The notes under the pieces are model-generated. The model worked only from the letters and a program-made list of their open reading frames with translations. It did no database searches and was not told the DNA's origin. Position numbers and translations under genes: made by a program. Positions 8,767 through 18,364 of a stretch of DNA of 64,000 nucleotides are shown in pieces; positions within the stretch are counted from its first letter, which is position 1, and each line of letters starts with the position of its first letter. Origin of the DNA: Deltaproteobacteria bacterium (GTDB lineage Bacteria; Desulfobacterota; GWC2-55-46); contig JABTVA010000009.1 in NCBI GenBank assembly GCA_015075075.1, positions 45,428-109,427 of the forward strand. The letters are read 5' to 3'.

Positions 8767-10143
8767 TCAGGCTAAATCTGCTGAAGCGTCTTCGTTCTCT
8801 ATCCCGTAACTCCTTATCTTTCTGTAAAGATGGCTCCTTTCTATGCCAATGGCCTCGGCGGTCCGGGCGATATTCCCCCCGAACTCCTTGAGTTTCCTTG
8901 AAATGAACTCCTTTTCAAAGTCCTTTCTGGCCTCCTTTAGGAGATTGCTCCTGGAAATGAAGCCCGGCTGCGCGGACTGGGAGCCTTTTATATAAAGAGG
9001 GAGGTCGCCGGCCGTTATCGTATGGGAATGGGTCATTATGACGAGCCTCTCCACGAGGTTTTTAAGCTCCCGGACATTCCCCGGCCAGTCGTAGGAGTAA
9101 AGCATCTCCCTGGCCTCGGGGCTTACGGAGAGGACTTCCCTTGCGGTCTCCCGCGCGAACTCCTTAAGGAAGTGCTCCATCAATAAGGGTATGTCCTCCC
9201 TCCTCTCCCTCAAGGGCGGGACATGGAACGGTATCACGTTCAGCCTGTAATAGAGGTCTTCCCTGAACCTGCCCCTGGCTACCTCCTCGCTCAGGTTCTT
9301 GTTGGTGGCGGCGATGACCCTGGCATCGACCGTGATGAGCTCGGTCCCCCCCACCCTCTCAAAGCTCTTCTCCTGGAGGACGCGGAGTATCTTGGCCTGC
9401 GTCCTGAGGCTCATGTCCCCTATCTCGTCCAGGAATATGGTGCCCTTGTCGGCCAGGTCGAACTTGCCCTTTTTCTGTGCCAGTGCGTTCGTGAACGCGC
9501 CCTTCTCATGCCCGAAAAGCTCGCTTTCTATAAGCTCCTCGGGTATGGCCGCGCAGTTGACCTCTATGAAAGGCCTTCCCGACCTCGTCGAAAGTAGGTG
9601 TATGTTCCTTGCTACAAGCTCCTTGCCGGTGCCGTTGTCGCCGGTTATGAGGACCCATGAGTTGGAAGGGGCGGCCTTCCTTATATCGGCCTTGAGCGAC
9701 TGCATGGCCTGGGAGCCGCCTATTATCTCGAATCTGGCGCCGGCCTTCTGGCGGAGGTTGCTGTTCTCCTCGGTAAGCCTCTTCTGCTCTATGGCGTGCT
9801 CGACCGTAAGGGTTACCTTTTCGAGCGAGAGCGGCTTCTCTATGAAGTCGTAGGCCCCGAGCTTGGTCGTCCTTACGGCCGTGTCTATGTTGGCGTGCCC
9901 GGAGATCATTATGACCGGCAGGCCCGGGTGCCTTGATTTGATCTCCTTCAGGGCCTCGACCCCGTCCATGCCCGGGAGCCATATGTCCAGGAGCACGGCG
10001 TCCGGCTGCCTGACCTCGAGTTTCTTAAGCCCCTCCTCGGCGCTCCCGGCGGTAACGACCTCGTGCCCCTCGTCCTTGAGGACGCCGAGGAGCGCTTCCC
10101 TTATCTCTTTTTCGTCGTCGATTACCAGGACTGTCGTTTTCAT
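8767..10143 (-). CDS. ntrX: NtrX-like sigma54-dependent response regulator
   Basis: The 458-residue product has a receiver domain (VIDDEKEIREAL, phospho-acceptor in LLDIWLPGMDG), an AAA+ domain (GDNGTGKELVARNIH, where the usual GESGTGKE has GDN; GAFTNA in place of GAFTGA; IFLDEIGDMS) and a Fis-type helix-turn-helix (NIARTAEAIGIERSHLYRK). GAFTNA departs from the loop that contacts sigma54, as in some NtrX proteins, so activation through sigma54 is uncertain. It overlaps the NtrY-like kinase by 4 bp, and that coupling supports the NtrYX assignment. Confidence 0.85.
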   Translation of the reverse strand: MKTTVLVIDDEKEIREALLGVLKDEGHEVVTAGSAEEGLKKLEVRQPDAVLLDIWLPGMDGVEALKEIKSRHPGLPVIMISGHANIDTAVRTTKLGAYDFIEKPLSLEKVTLTVEHAIEQKRLTEENSNLRQKAGARFEIIGGSQAMQSLKADIRKAAPSNSWVLITGDNGTGKELVARNIHLLSTRSGRPFIEVNCAAIPEELIESELFGHEKGAFTNALAQKKGKFDLADKGTIFLDEIGDMSLRTQAKILRVLQEKSFERVGGTELITVDARVIAATNKNLSEEVARGRFREDLYYRLNVIPFHVPPLRERREDIPLLMEHFLKEFARETAREVLSVSPEAREMLYSYDWPGNVRELKNLVERLVIMTHSHTITAGDLPLYIKGSQSAQPGFISRSNLLKEARKDFEKEFISRKLKEFGGNIARTAEAIGIERSHLYRKIRSYGIENEDASADLA

Positions 10144-12372
10144 ATGGTCACGGTCTTTACGGGAAGCTCGATTACGAACCGGGTGCCCCTGGGCTGGTTG
10201 TCCCTTACCCTTATGTACCCGTTGTGGTCGGCTATTATGTTGCTCGTGATGGCGAGCCCGAGCCCGGTGCCGGTCTTCTTGGTCGAGAAGTACGGCTCAA
10301 ATAGCTTCTGCTTGGCCTCGGGGGGTATGCCCGGGCCGGTGTCTATGACCTCGAGCCTGGCGAGCTGCAACTCCGGCATATAGGCCGTCTCGATGCGGAC
10401 CGCGCCGCCCTCGTCGCCGACAGCGGCTATGGCGTTGTCCATCAGGTTAATAAGTACCCTTTTTATCTGGTCCCTGTCAATATCAAGGACCGGCAGGCGG
10501 TCGTCGAGTGAAGACTCGAAGCTTATCGCCCTCTGCCCGGGCTTGTAAAGCGTCATGACCTCGCGGACGACTTCGTTAAGGTCGTTCGGGCTGGGGTTGG
10601 CCGCGGGCATCCGCGCGAAGCTCGAGAATTCGTTTACGAGGGCCTTCAATTCATCGACCTGCTTTATTATGGTCATGGTGCACTCGTCGAATACGGTATC
10701 GTCCTCGGGGAACCTGTCCAGGTATTTTCCGGAGCCTCTGCGCCGAAAGCTTTATGGGGGTAAGCGGTTCTTTATCCTCATGCGCTATCCGCCTCGCCAC
10801 CTCCTTCCAGGCCGACATCCTCTGGGTCTTTACGATGGGTGAGGTCGTCGACACAGCCACCATGCCGAGGTAGCTGCCGGATTCGTCCTTGAGGGCATTG
10901 AGGTTGGCAAGCACGGTCATTACCTTGCCGTCCACCTCGACCCTCATCTGCTTCTCCATCGACTCGAGCCCCATCTCGCTCATGGCGCGTATCATCTCCC
11001 GGAGCACCTCCCTGTCCTCCTCCCGGAGCACCTCCCTGTAGTTCCTCCCTATGATGTTCTCCTCGCCGGCGCCGAGCATCTGGGCGGCCACCCGGTTTAT
11101 GGAGACTATCTTTCCGGACTTGTCGATTGAGATTACGCCCGCCGGGACGTTCCCGAGGACTATCTCTATGTACCTCCTCCTCTGGTCGAGCTCCATGTTG
11201 GTGCGCCTGAGGTCCAGGTTGGCGGCCTCTATCTTGTACTTGCCGGTCTTCAGGTCCTCGGTCATCCTGTTGAAGGATTTGACGAGCAGGCCTATCTCGT
11301 CGTCGGACTCGACCTTTATCCTGTAGTCCAGGTTGCCGCTCGCGACGGCATGGGTCCCTTCCGCAAGCTCGTGTATGGGGACGGTAAGCTCCTTTGCGAG
11401 GTACCGCCCTATCCAGATGGAAAAGAAGACGATGAAGAGGGTTATTATGAGGAGTATGGTGAAATAGCTCGCCTTTACGGGGTACTTGAGGAGCTTGAGC
11501 TGCTTGTAGCCCTCGAAGGCCGCGGATATCTCCTTCATCTTGTCCATGAGGCTCCGCGGGACATAATAGCTCACGGCCACGGCACCCGAAGGCCGGCTCC
11601 CGGCAATCGAGGGCGGAAGCGGCGCGACCGCCCTTACCACGTCGCCCACCTTGAGGGTCTGTATGTAGCTCGAAGCCTCTCCTGCGAGCGCCTTCCGGAC
11701 CGCCTCCTCGTCGGTATCGGGTACCATGTTCCTTGTTATCTTTTCGGCCAGGGTGTAAAGCTCCCTCTTCCCGTCCGAAGAGAAAACCTCGACCGTGGAA
11801 AGGTCCCACTCGACCATCTTCCGCCTTACGAAGTCCTCCCGGGCGTCGACCTCAGCGCTACCGGCCCCGATGGAGTCGGCAAGGGCCCTCGATGCCGCCT
11901 CGACCCTGTCGTGCATGTCCTTGTAATAGTTCTGGGCGAGCTCCATCGACTCCTGGAGAGAGTCCTCGACCTTTATGCCGAACCACCCGTCTATCGACCT
12001 GTTGATGAAGCCTATCACTATCACGAAAAGTAGTACCGTCGGGACTATCGAGAGGGCCACGAACGAGGTGACGAGCTTGGTCCTGAGCTTCGAGCCCATG
12101 ACCTGCCGCTTCCGTTCCATGAAAAGCTTTACGGTATTTCGGAGTATCAGGAATACGAGGAGGATAAGGAGTATGATGTTGATGTTTATGAGGCCGAAGA
12201 TGAGTATGTTGGTGGCGATCGGCACGTCCCCGCTCAGGGCCGAAAGGTGCGACTCCACAAGGGTGAGGATTATTATGGCCGGGACTACGAGGAATATAAG
12301 GAAAAGCTCTCTACGCCGCCTTTTGCTTTCGGCGTCGGACTTCTGGGACTCTATATTCCGGGTTTCGCTCAT
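10140..12372 (-). CDS. ntrY: NtrY-like sensor histidine kinase (frameshifted at H-box)
   Basis: It has an N-terminal cytoplasmic tail, membrane segments near residues 25-45 and 55-80, a further segment near 105-125, an extracytoplasmic sensor, another membrane helix near 325, then HAMP, PAS, HisKA and HATPase domains (DTGPGIPPEAK, GTGLGLAI). Reading is interrupted near 10724-10728, where removing one A from an AAAA run joins RLRK to YLDRF. The H-box reads HEDKEPL in place of HEIKNPL, which one extra G plus one missing C would explain exactly. The kinase is followed by the NtrX-like regulator and preceded by DUF4390, a conserved deltaproteobacterial order. Confidence 0.82.
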
Positions 12373-12378
12373 CTCTTG

Positions 12379-12924
12379 TCAGGCCGTGAAGGCATGCACG
12401 TGCCAGTCGGTCTCGAAGTTCAGGAATTCAAGGAAGAAGAATATGTAATTGAGGAGGAACGGCAGCTCCACCGGGTCCATTGCCGCCTTTATCCGGAGCT
12501 CGTACAGGCTCCCCGGGATAAGGTGCGCGGGGGCCACCGTCACGCCGGAACAGGCGGCCATGACCTCCTTCATCTCGTCGAAGTCCCTGGTCCGCACCGT
12601 CTTCTCCCCCTTCTCGTCAAGGACCACCTCGTACTCGTTCCTGAGGCTGTCGTACCTGACCGTATGCCTGAACTCCCACCTGCCCACTTTTTCGTCCGGC
12701 AGGAACCTGTTCACTTTCCTGAGCTCGATTATGAAGTTGAACGAGGTCGGCAGTCCGCTCCTTACGGCCTCCTCGATGTTCTTGCTGAAGGCGTCCTTTA
12801 CCTTGAATGAAACGGTAAGCGGGGGCCTTGAGACCTCCAGGCCGGTAATGAGAGGCGTTTCGGCCAGGATGCTGGCCGGGATGCACCATAAAGCAAATAC
12901 AAGAACCAATATCAGCTTTTTCAT
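12379..12924 (-). CDS. DUF4390 domain secreted protein
   Basis: The 181-residue protein has an N-terminal signal peptide (MKKLILVLVFALWCIPASILA) and a single domain matching DUF4390 proteins found next to ntrYX in deltaproteobacteria (visible: RPPLTVSFKVKDAF, YDSLRNEYEVV). The function is unknown. A role in the envelope signal sensed by the adjacent NtrY-like kinase is plausible from context only. It is the first gene of the operon, 6 bp before the kinase. Confidence 0.75.
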   Translation of the reverse strand: MKKLILVLVFALWCIPASILAETPLITGLEVSRPPLTVSFKVKDAFSKNIEEAVRSGLPTSFNFIIELRKVNRFLPDEKVGRWEFRHTVRYDSLRNEYEVVLDEKGEKTVRTRDFDEMKEVMAACSGVTVAPAHLIPGSLYELRIKAAMDPVELPFLLNYIFFFLEFLNFETDWHVHAFTA

Positions 12925-13008
12925 GGAAGTATCTGGCTTTGCTGTTATTTAAACGTTTTCAGGGAAGAAACATCATCGAATCCATACCGGGTACTCCGGC
13001 CAGAAGGA

Positions 13009-13037
13009 ATGATACCGGATTCCATTATCAAAAGCAA
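13009..13037 (-). promoter_or_regulatory. Sigma70-type promoter for DUF4390-ntrYX
   Basis: TTGCTT (13037-13032) and TATCAT (13014-13009) on the minus strand are 17 bp apart, about 85 bases before the DUF4390 start. No other promoter-like pair is evident in the 227 bp gap 12925-13151, which otherwise holds nothing recognisable. Confidence 0.45.
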
Positions 13038-13151
13038 TGACAGCGGCCTTGGTGGCGCAGGGATAAACGCATGACGCGCAGCCCCGCCGTCTGAGGGACT
13101 GACTGAATGTTACCTAAACATATTTGGTTTTGAATGGGGTCGGGCAGAAAC

Positions 13152-13490
13152 TTATTGCGAGAACTTGGGCCAGGTCGGCTTCGGGCGATTCTTGGAGATG
13201 CGGGACATTCCAGCCTTGATTATTTCCCTCCTGACCCTTTTCTTGAACTCCGCCTCGTCGACCTTGTACTTGAATACCTTTTTGCCGTTTATGAAAATGG
13301 TAGGTATTTCGCCCCTGTAGCGTCTGAGGAGGTCTTCGCTCGAATCAATGCCGACCTCCTTGAACACAAAAGGCAGCTCCCGGCTTGCCCTGCTTATGAT
13401 GCTCCTGGCGTCCTTGCAGAGGGCGCAGTCGTCAATGGCGCATAGTGCGCAATCCTCGAGTGCATAAAGCTCTACGGTAGGCTTGGTCAT
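13152..13490 (-). CDS. Glutaredoxin-family protein with duplicated CxxC motif
   Basis: The 112-residue thioredoxin-fold protein is of the glutaredoxin-like (DUF836-type) group. It begins with a beta strand leading into the active site and later has GEIPTIFINGKKVFKYKVD, with the cis-proline. The active-site region contains two CALC motifs eight residues apart (DCALCAIDDCALCK), where relatives have one, which looks like a small in-frame duplication. It sits beside CcdA and a TlpA-like thioredoxin, so a role in cytochrome c thiol reduction is inferred. Confidence 0.75.
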   Translation of the reverse strand: MTKPTVELYALEDCALCAIDDCALCKDARSIISRASRELPFVFKEVGIDSSEDLLRRYRGEIPTIFINGKKVFKYKVDEAEFKKRVRREIIKAGMSRISKNRPKPTWPKFSQ

Positions 13491-13512
13491 GGCACGGCGC
13501 TAAGGGTCGGGA

Positions 13513-14250
13513 TCAGCTTATGCTGGGTATTACGCTGTTTATGTACGCGGCTATGATACCAAGAGAGTTGGTAAATATCAAGAGCCCAGTTACTATGAGG
13601 AAGACGCCTGTCACTATCGAGACGGTCCTCATGTGCCTCTTGAGCCGGTTGAAGTGCCTTAGGAAGGTGTTGATGCCCAGGGAGGTGAGGAGGAACGGTA
13701 TGGCGAGCCCCGCTGAATAGGCTATGAAGAGGATGATGCCCGACCACGGGCTCTCGGTCGTTGCAGCCACGGCGAATATCGCGGAGAGTATGGGCCCTAT
13801 GCATGGGGTCCAGCCCGCGGCAAAGCCTATCCCCACGAGGAACGAGCCGAGGAGCCCGGCTGGCTTCTCGCGGAAGAAATGAAGGCGTTTGTCCCTCTGC
13901 AGTATGTTGAAGTTTATGATACCTATGATATGTATGCCGAGGAGTATTATAACCAGGCCGCCTATCTTCCGGACTATGTCCTGGTATTCCATGAAGACGT
14001 TTCCGAGGAGCTGCGCGGAAGAGCCGAGTATGACCACGAAAACGGTCGAGAAGCCGAGGATGAACATGAGGGAGTTGAAGAGTATTACCTTCTTTAGCTT
14101 CTTCTCCTCCCCGCCCTCCCCGGTAAGCTCCTCGAATGAGATGCCGGTAACAAAGGAGATGTAGGACGGCACGAGCGGCAGCACGCACGGGGAGATAAAG
14201 GAGAGTATCCCCCCCATGAACGCAAGCGGTATGGAAACCTCTGTGGTCAT
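13513..14250 (-). CDS. ccdA: CcdA-type transmembrane thiol transporter
   Basis: The 245-residue integral membrane protein has six predicted helices. It carries reductant from cytoplasmic thioredoxin across the membrane for cytochrome c maturation. Family marks are the conserved cysteines in FISPCVLPLVPSY near residue 20 and GWTPCIGP near residue 145, one per three-helix half. It lies upstream of the glutaredoxin-like gene and downstream of the TlpA/ResA-like gene. Confidence 0.9.
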   Translation of the reverse strand: MTTEVSIPLAFMGGILSFISPCVLPLVPSYISFVTGISFEELTGEGGEEKKLKKVILFNSLMFILGFSTVFVVILGSSAQLLGNVFMEYQDIVRKIGGLVIILLGIHIIGIINFNILQRDKRLHFFREKPAGLLGSFLVGIGFAAGWTPCIGPILSAIFAVAATTESPWSGIILFIAYSAGLAIPFLLTSLGINTFLRHFNRLKRHMRTVSIVTGVFLIVTGLLIFTNSLGIIAAYINSVIPSIS

Positions 14251-14284
14251 AAAATCTACGCCGTATGAAATGCCTTGGGTTAAA

Positions 14285-14881
14285 CTACTTGGCGGGGTAT
14301 CCGCCCTTCTCCTTGGGCCCGAACTGCACGAGCTCTATGAGCTGCCTGGTGGATGAAGGCTCGGTCCAATCCCTGGGTCCCATCACCTTCTCGGCGATCA
14401 CGCCGTTCTGGTCGATGATGAAGGTCTCGGGCACGCCCGTGGTCTTGTACCTCTCCTTGATCTTCCCCTTCCTGTCATGGAGGACCGGGAAGGTCAGGTT
14501 GTACTTTTCGACGAATTTCGCGACGTTCTCCGGGCTGTCGTTATCGATGCTCACCGCCACTATGACGAAAGGGAAGGAGGCGAGGTTGTCGGAGAGGACC
14601 TGCATGGACGGCATCTCCTCCTCGCAGGGCTTGCACCATGTCGCCCAGAAGTTGAGGAAAATGACCTTGCCCTTGAAATCGCTCAGCTTGTGCGTCTTTC
14701 CCGAGAGGTCCGGCAGCTCGAAGTCGATCATCTCCGTGTTCGCGACCACGGGCTCGAATTTCTCCCGCTGCCCGAAGATGAATATGAGCGCCACCGCCGC
14801 GACCACGGCCAGTATTATCCCTGCCAGCGCTATTGCGGGCAGCCCTTTTTCGTTGTCCTCTGCATTCGTCTTTACGCTCAT
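14285..14881 (-). CDS. TlpA/ResA-like membrane-anchored thioredoxin
   Basis: The 198-residue protein has an N-terminal membrane anchor (residues 15-35) and a periplasmic thioredoxin domain with active site WATWCKPCEEE near residue 85. It would keep apocytochrome CXXCH cysteines reduced, using electrons from CcdA, for the CcsB/ResB haem ligation machine encoded next to it. The cis-proline region TTGVPETFIID is present. Confidence 0.88.
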   Translation of the reverse strand: MSVKTNAEDNEKGLPAIALAGIILAVVAAVALIFIFGQREKFEPVVANTEMIDFELPDLSGKTHKLSDFKGKVIFLNFWATWCKPCEEEMPSMQVLSDNLASFPFVIVAVSIDNDSPENVAKFVEKYNLTFPVLHDRKGKIKERYKTTGVPETFIIDQNGVIAEKVMGPRDWTEPSSTRQLIELVQFGPKEKGGYPAK

Positions 14882-14914
14882 CTCCGCACCCGTATTGTTT
14901 TTATTCCGCCGTCC

Positions 14915-15802
14915 CTACGCGTAGGCGTGGAGGCCGGGGAGTATGAAGCTCACGCCCCAGTAAAGGAATACGACGGCAGCGAAGCCGAGTATCGAGAGGT
15001 ACGCGGCCCTCTTCCCCCTCCATCCCCTCGTGACCCGAGCGTGGAGATATGCCGCGTAAATGAACCATGTTATCAGCGACCACGTCTCCTTGGGGTCCCA
15101 GCTCCAGTAGCCGCCCCAGGCGTAGTTGGCCCATATGGCGCCTGATACGATCCCCACCGCTAAGAACGGGAAGCCCCAGGCTATGGCGCGGTAGCTCATC
15201 TCATCCAGCACCTTCGAGTCGGGAATGGCTTCGAGGAGCTTTACCCTCTGCTGCCGGCTCTCGTACCTGTTCTTAAGGAGGTAAAGGATGGCAAGCCCGA
15301 AGGATATCGCGAAGGCCGCGTACCCGATAAAGGTAGTGACCACGTGGAAGTCAAGCCAGCCGATGGCGTAATTCTGGAGGTCCCATCTCGAAAGCAGGCT
15401 CGTCATCCACTTCCACTTGCTCTGGAGAGCCGGGTTCAGCGGCTCGACGTCCTTGAACCTGTAAGGGAGGAGCGAGGCTGAAAGCATGGCAAGCGTCACT
15501 ATTGACATCACTATCGCGCCAATGGCCTTGAACTTGTACCTGTACTCCATCAGGAGATAGCCGGCGTTGGTCGCCCAGATAAAGAGCACCATTGACTCCC
15601 AGAGGTTCGAGAACGGGCCGTGGCCCGACTCGCCCGCGCGGCTTATGAGGACCATGGTGGTGGCGCCAAGGGCGATGCAGGCCATTGCCGTGGCTATCTG
15701 CCCCAGCCACTTCTTCCTGAATACCCAGTAGCCCGCGTAAGCGGTCGTCGTGAGAATGTAGAAAATGAACGCGAACGTGAAAAAGACAAGAGAAAGTATC
15801 AT
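14915..15802 (-). CDS. ccsB: Cytochrome c biogenesis protein CcsB (ResC)
   Basis: The 295-residue membrane protein has about eight helices and the haem-handling tryptophan-rich motif WGGYWSWDPKETW near residue 230. Together with ResB it forms the System II synthetase that exports haem and attaches it to CXXCH. It follows resB by 20 bp and precedes the TlpA-like gene. Confidence 0.93.
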   Translation of the reverse strand: MILSLVFFTFAFIFYILTTTAYAGYWVFRKKWLGQIATAMACIALGATTMVLISRAGESGHGPFSNLWESMVLFIWATNAGYLLMEYRYKFKAIGAIVMSIVTLAMLSASLLPYRFKDVEPLNPALQSKWKWMTSLLSRWDLQNYAIGWLDFHVVTTFIGYAAFAISFGLAILYLLKNRYESRQQRVKLLEAIPDSKVLDEMSYRAIAWGFPFLAVGIVSGAIWANYAWGGYWSWDPKETWSLITWFIYAAYLHARVTRGWRGKRAAYLSILGFAAVVFLYWGVSFILPGLHAYA

Positions 15803-15822
15803 CTTCTCCCCCTAACGGCCTC

Positions 15823-17238
15823 TCAGTTGGAAGACACCGACTCGGTTATCTCCCTTATATCGCGTTCGAACGCGAAGGTGTTCTTGTTAATGGTGCCGCC
15901 GATCTTCATCTCGGTGGACTGACCGCCGCCCTTTATGTGGATCCAGACCCTCCTGTGGTATATGAAGAAGGCCATTATGAAGCCTATTCCCATGACCGCG
16001 GAACCGACCCAGACTATGTTGGTGCCCGGGTCCTTGCTGTACTGCAGGCCCGAGAACCAGGTCCCCTTGTGGCCGGTGTAGACGAAGTCATGGTCCGAGT
16101 CGGGTATGGCCGGGAAAATTCCCGGGTAATTCAAGAAGAGCCAGGGCGAGGATACGAGCTTCTCGCCCTCGTATACCTCTATCTTTATCGCCGGGTTGTT
16201 CGGGTTCTCGGATTTGGAGTAGACGAGGTTATCCTCCTCGTCGTAGGCGAAATCGGCGGTGTACCCTATGACCTTTACCGAGTATTTGCTGTTCGGCACG
16301 TCCGTGGCGGTGTTCCACTTTACAGGGAACGAAACTTCGGTCCCTTCCTTCACCTTGTGCCTGAAGGTGAGCTGCGCCTCCTCGAGCTTGTTCCAGGAGA
16401 GGCCGTAGTTCGCCTGGTAGAACTTGAGCCCCTTGTAGTCGAGCGGCTCGTTCACCCATATCTGCTTCTGCATCACTTCCTTGCCGTCCTCGATGATGGT
16501 AAGGAGCGAGTTGTACTGCCTGATGTGCCCGGTGTCGTAGTAGTCTATCCAGAACTTGTCGAGCCTGAGCATGAAGCTCTCGTTGCTGAACTTCACTGTG
16601 TTGCCGACGTTCATGAAGATGGAGTCCCTGTACCCGTAGACGCTCCCTACAAGCGCGCCGAGGAGTATGAGGAGGAGGCTTATGTGGGTCATGTCGGAGC
16701 CGAGCCTGCCGATCCTCCCCTTCCACGCGTATATGAAGAACTCGTCCCCGCCCCCGGAGCTCACTGTGCCGAACCTCTTTTTCCTCAGGACCTGAAGGAG
16801 CCTGTCCCTCACGGCCTCCGGGCTCGCGCCTATGCTCAGTGTCTCATGGTGCGCGAACTTCTCGATGAGCTTAGGGTCGAAACGCTCCTGCTTGTGCTCA
16901 AGGAGCGACTTCCACTTGGGCGGGAACCTCTCGAGGGTGCAGACGACGATGTTGACGGCCAGGAATAGTATCAGTCCCCTGAACCACCACGAGTAATACA
17001 TGTTGTCGAGGTTGGTGTAGATGATCAGGTTGCCCCAGGTCTCGCCGTATTCCGCGATGTACTTCTGGAGCGGGGCGTTCTGCTCGATGGCGGTGCCGAA
17101 AATCGATGTGGCCGCCAGCGCGATGAGTATGAAGATAGTCAGCTTGAGGGAGTTCAGAAAGGCCCAGATACCGGAGCCAAGGGTCCTGTACCACCTGGCG
17201 TCCATGCCTTCCGCCGCCTGCTTTGCATTCTCTGCCAT
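15823..17238 (-). CDS. resB: Cytochrome c biogenesis protein ResB
   Basis: The 471-residue System II protein has membrane helices near residues 28-48, 88-105, 187-205 and 415-435, with a large periplasmic domain between the last two. LKLTIFILIALAATSIFGTAI, WWFRGLILFLAVNIVVCTLER and SDMTHISLLLILLGALVG are typical of ResB. It partners CcsB. System II fits an organism with multihaem cytochromes such as the one at 27277. Confidence 0.93.
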   Translation of the reverse strand: MAENAKQAAEGMDARWYRTLGSGIWAFLNSLKLTIFILIALAATSIFGTAIEQNAPLQKYIAEYGETWGNLIIYTNLDNMYYSWWFRGLILFLAVNIVVCTLERFPPKWKSLLEHKQERFDPKLIEKFAHHETLSIGASPEAVRDRLLQVLRKKRFGTVSSGGGDEFFIYAWKGRIGRLGSDMTHISLLLILLGALVGSVYGYRDSIFMNVGNTVKFSNESFMLRLDKFWIDYYDTGHIRQYNSLLTIIEDGKEVMQKQIWVNEPLDYKGLKFYQANYGLSWNKLEEAQLTFRHKVKEGTEVSFPVKWNTATDVPNSKYSVKVIGYTADFAYDEEDNLVYSKSENPNNPAIKIEVYEGEKLVSSPWLFLNYPGIFPAIPDSDHDFVYTGHKGTWFSGLQYSKDPGTNIVWVGSAVMGIGFIMAFFIYHRRVWIHIKGGGQSTEMKIGGTINKNTFAFERDIREITESVSSN

Positions 17239-17255
17239 CTCGGAACCTGCTTCCC

Positions 17256-17816
17256 TTATTTATTTGTGAGCGCGGAGAGATACTCTGAGGCGGCTTTGCC
17301 GACCTGGCTCTCGGGGTTGAGGACGGTGGCCTTCTCCCACGCGGCCTTTGCGCCCTCCATGTCACCCAGGCCGTAAGCGAGTATGAAGCCTTTCGTTAGC
17401 CATATCCTCTGGTGGTAAGGGTTTTTCTTTATCCCCTCCTCTATGAAGGTAAGGCCCTCGGCGGATTTGCCCATGTAATGTAGAGATATCCCGAGTCCGT
17501 TGTAGACGTCGGTCTCGCCGGAACCGGTGTCGACCACTTTCTTGTAGTATGATGCCGCCTGTTCGAACTGCCTGGCCTCGAAGTAGGCGTCGGCGAGCCT
17601 CCACATGATGTCCGGACTGCCCGGGGTTTCCTTCAGCCTGCTCTCCAGGTCCGCTATGAGCATCGTATTCCCCGGAGGGTGCGGTGCGCCTGCCTGTTCC
17701 GCTGCGGTATTCTGGTTCTGGGGGCCGGCTTGTTCGTCCTTGGAGCAGCCGCCAAGGGCGATGACGGAGGCTATCGCCACTGCAGCCGCTCCCGCCAGTA
17801 TATTTCTTCTTCTCAA
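17256..17816 (-). CDS. TPR-repeat lipoprotein
   Basis: The 186-residue product starts at TTG 17816, which sits 5 bases after AGGAGG (17827-17822) and gives a clean lipoprotein signal (RRRNILAGAAAVAIASVIAL then GGC). Longer upstream starts lack this. Three to four TPR units follow (WRLADAYFEARQFEQAASYYKK, YNGLGISLHYMGKSAEGLTF, KGFILAYGLGDMEGAKAAWEKA). It lies 17 bp before resB in the cytochrome maturation operon, where such proteins often act like CcmH/CcmI chaperones; that role is inferred. Confidence 0.75.
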   Translation of the reverse strand: MRRRNILAGAAAVAIASVIALGGCSKDEQAGPQNQNTAAEQAGAPHPPGNTMLIADLESRLKETPGSPDIMWRLADAYFEARQFEQAASYYKKVVDTGSGETDVYNGLGISLHYMGKSAEGLTFIEEGIKKNPYHQRIWLTKGFILAYGLGDMEGAKAAWEKATVLNPESQVGKAASEYLSALTNK

Positions 17817-17842
17817 GGGTGCCTCCTTAAAGAGGATTTCAA

Positions 17843-18262
17843 TCAATGCGGACCGGAATGCCTCAAATGGCCGAACCTTTCGTCCACGGCCTTCCGGATG
17901 GCCGCCGCGTCCAGGCCCTGCCTGTGGAGGTCGCGCGCCATAAGGGCCTCGTATATGCATATGTCGCAGTATACGGCGTGCTCGTCGACGAAACAGGTCA
18001 GGAGGCTCTTATGGCCGAAATGCTTCTCGCAGTCGCAATAGCAGTAAAGGCTGTCTATTACCTCGGGTATCTCCCTGGCTGCCTGGTACGCCTCCGCCGA
18101 CAGGCCGGTGAACCTGGCCGGGTCTAACGTTGGCCTGGTCTCGCCTCCCCTCAGGCTCTCCGCGGCCCCGGTGCCCTTGCCGGAATCGCATGACGCGAGG
18201 CCCAGCATGAACATGGTTAGGAGGGCGAGGAATATCCCGCCTTTTAAGCCGCTGATTGCCAT
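17843..18262 (-). CDS. PCYCGC-motif lipoprotein
   Basis: The 139-residue product starts at ATG 18262 (a TTG at 18313 is also possible) with a 20-residue hydrophobic signal ending in LASC, a lipobox. The cysteine-rich core YCYCDCEKHFGHKSLLTC, then YCDIC, matches the PCYCGC family of small lipoproteins. Function is unknown; metal or haem binding in the envelope is possible given the adjacent cytochrome maturation genes. It is first in the minus-strand run toward resB. Confidence 0.75.
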   Translation of the reverse strand: MAISGLKGGIFLALLTMFMLGLASCDSGKGTGAAESLRGGETRPTLDPARFTGLSAEAYQAAREIPEVIDSLYCYCDCEKHFGHKSLLTCFVDEHAVYCDICIYEALMARDLHRQGLDAAAIRKAVDERFGHLRHSGPH

Positions 18263-18364
18263 AAGCCGGTATGAAGCTCGTAGGGAATTTCGGGACGATT
18301 TAAGCAGGTTCAATATAGCAAAAGACGATTAAAAAAGCATTAACTTTCTATTAGGAAATAACCC

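Noticed and set aside
12925..13151. Possible riboswitch or small RNA in the gap between DUF4390 and the glutaredoxin-like gene
   Set aside because: Only a promoter-like pair is visible; no known aptamer core or terminator hairpin.
14477..17043. Several + strand open frames over ccsB and resB
   Set aside because: Antisense shadows of clearly recognised cytochrome c biogenesis genes.
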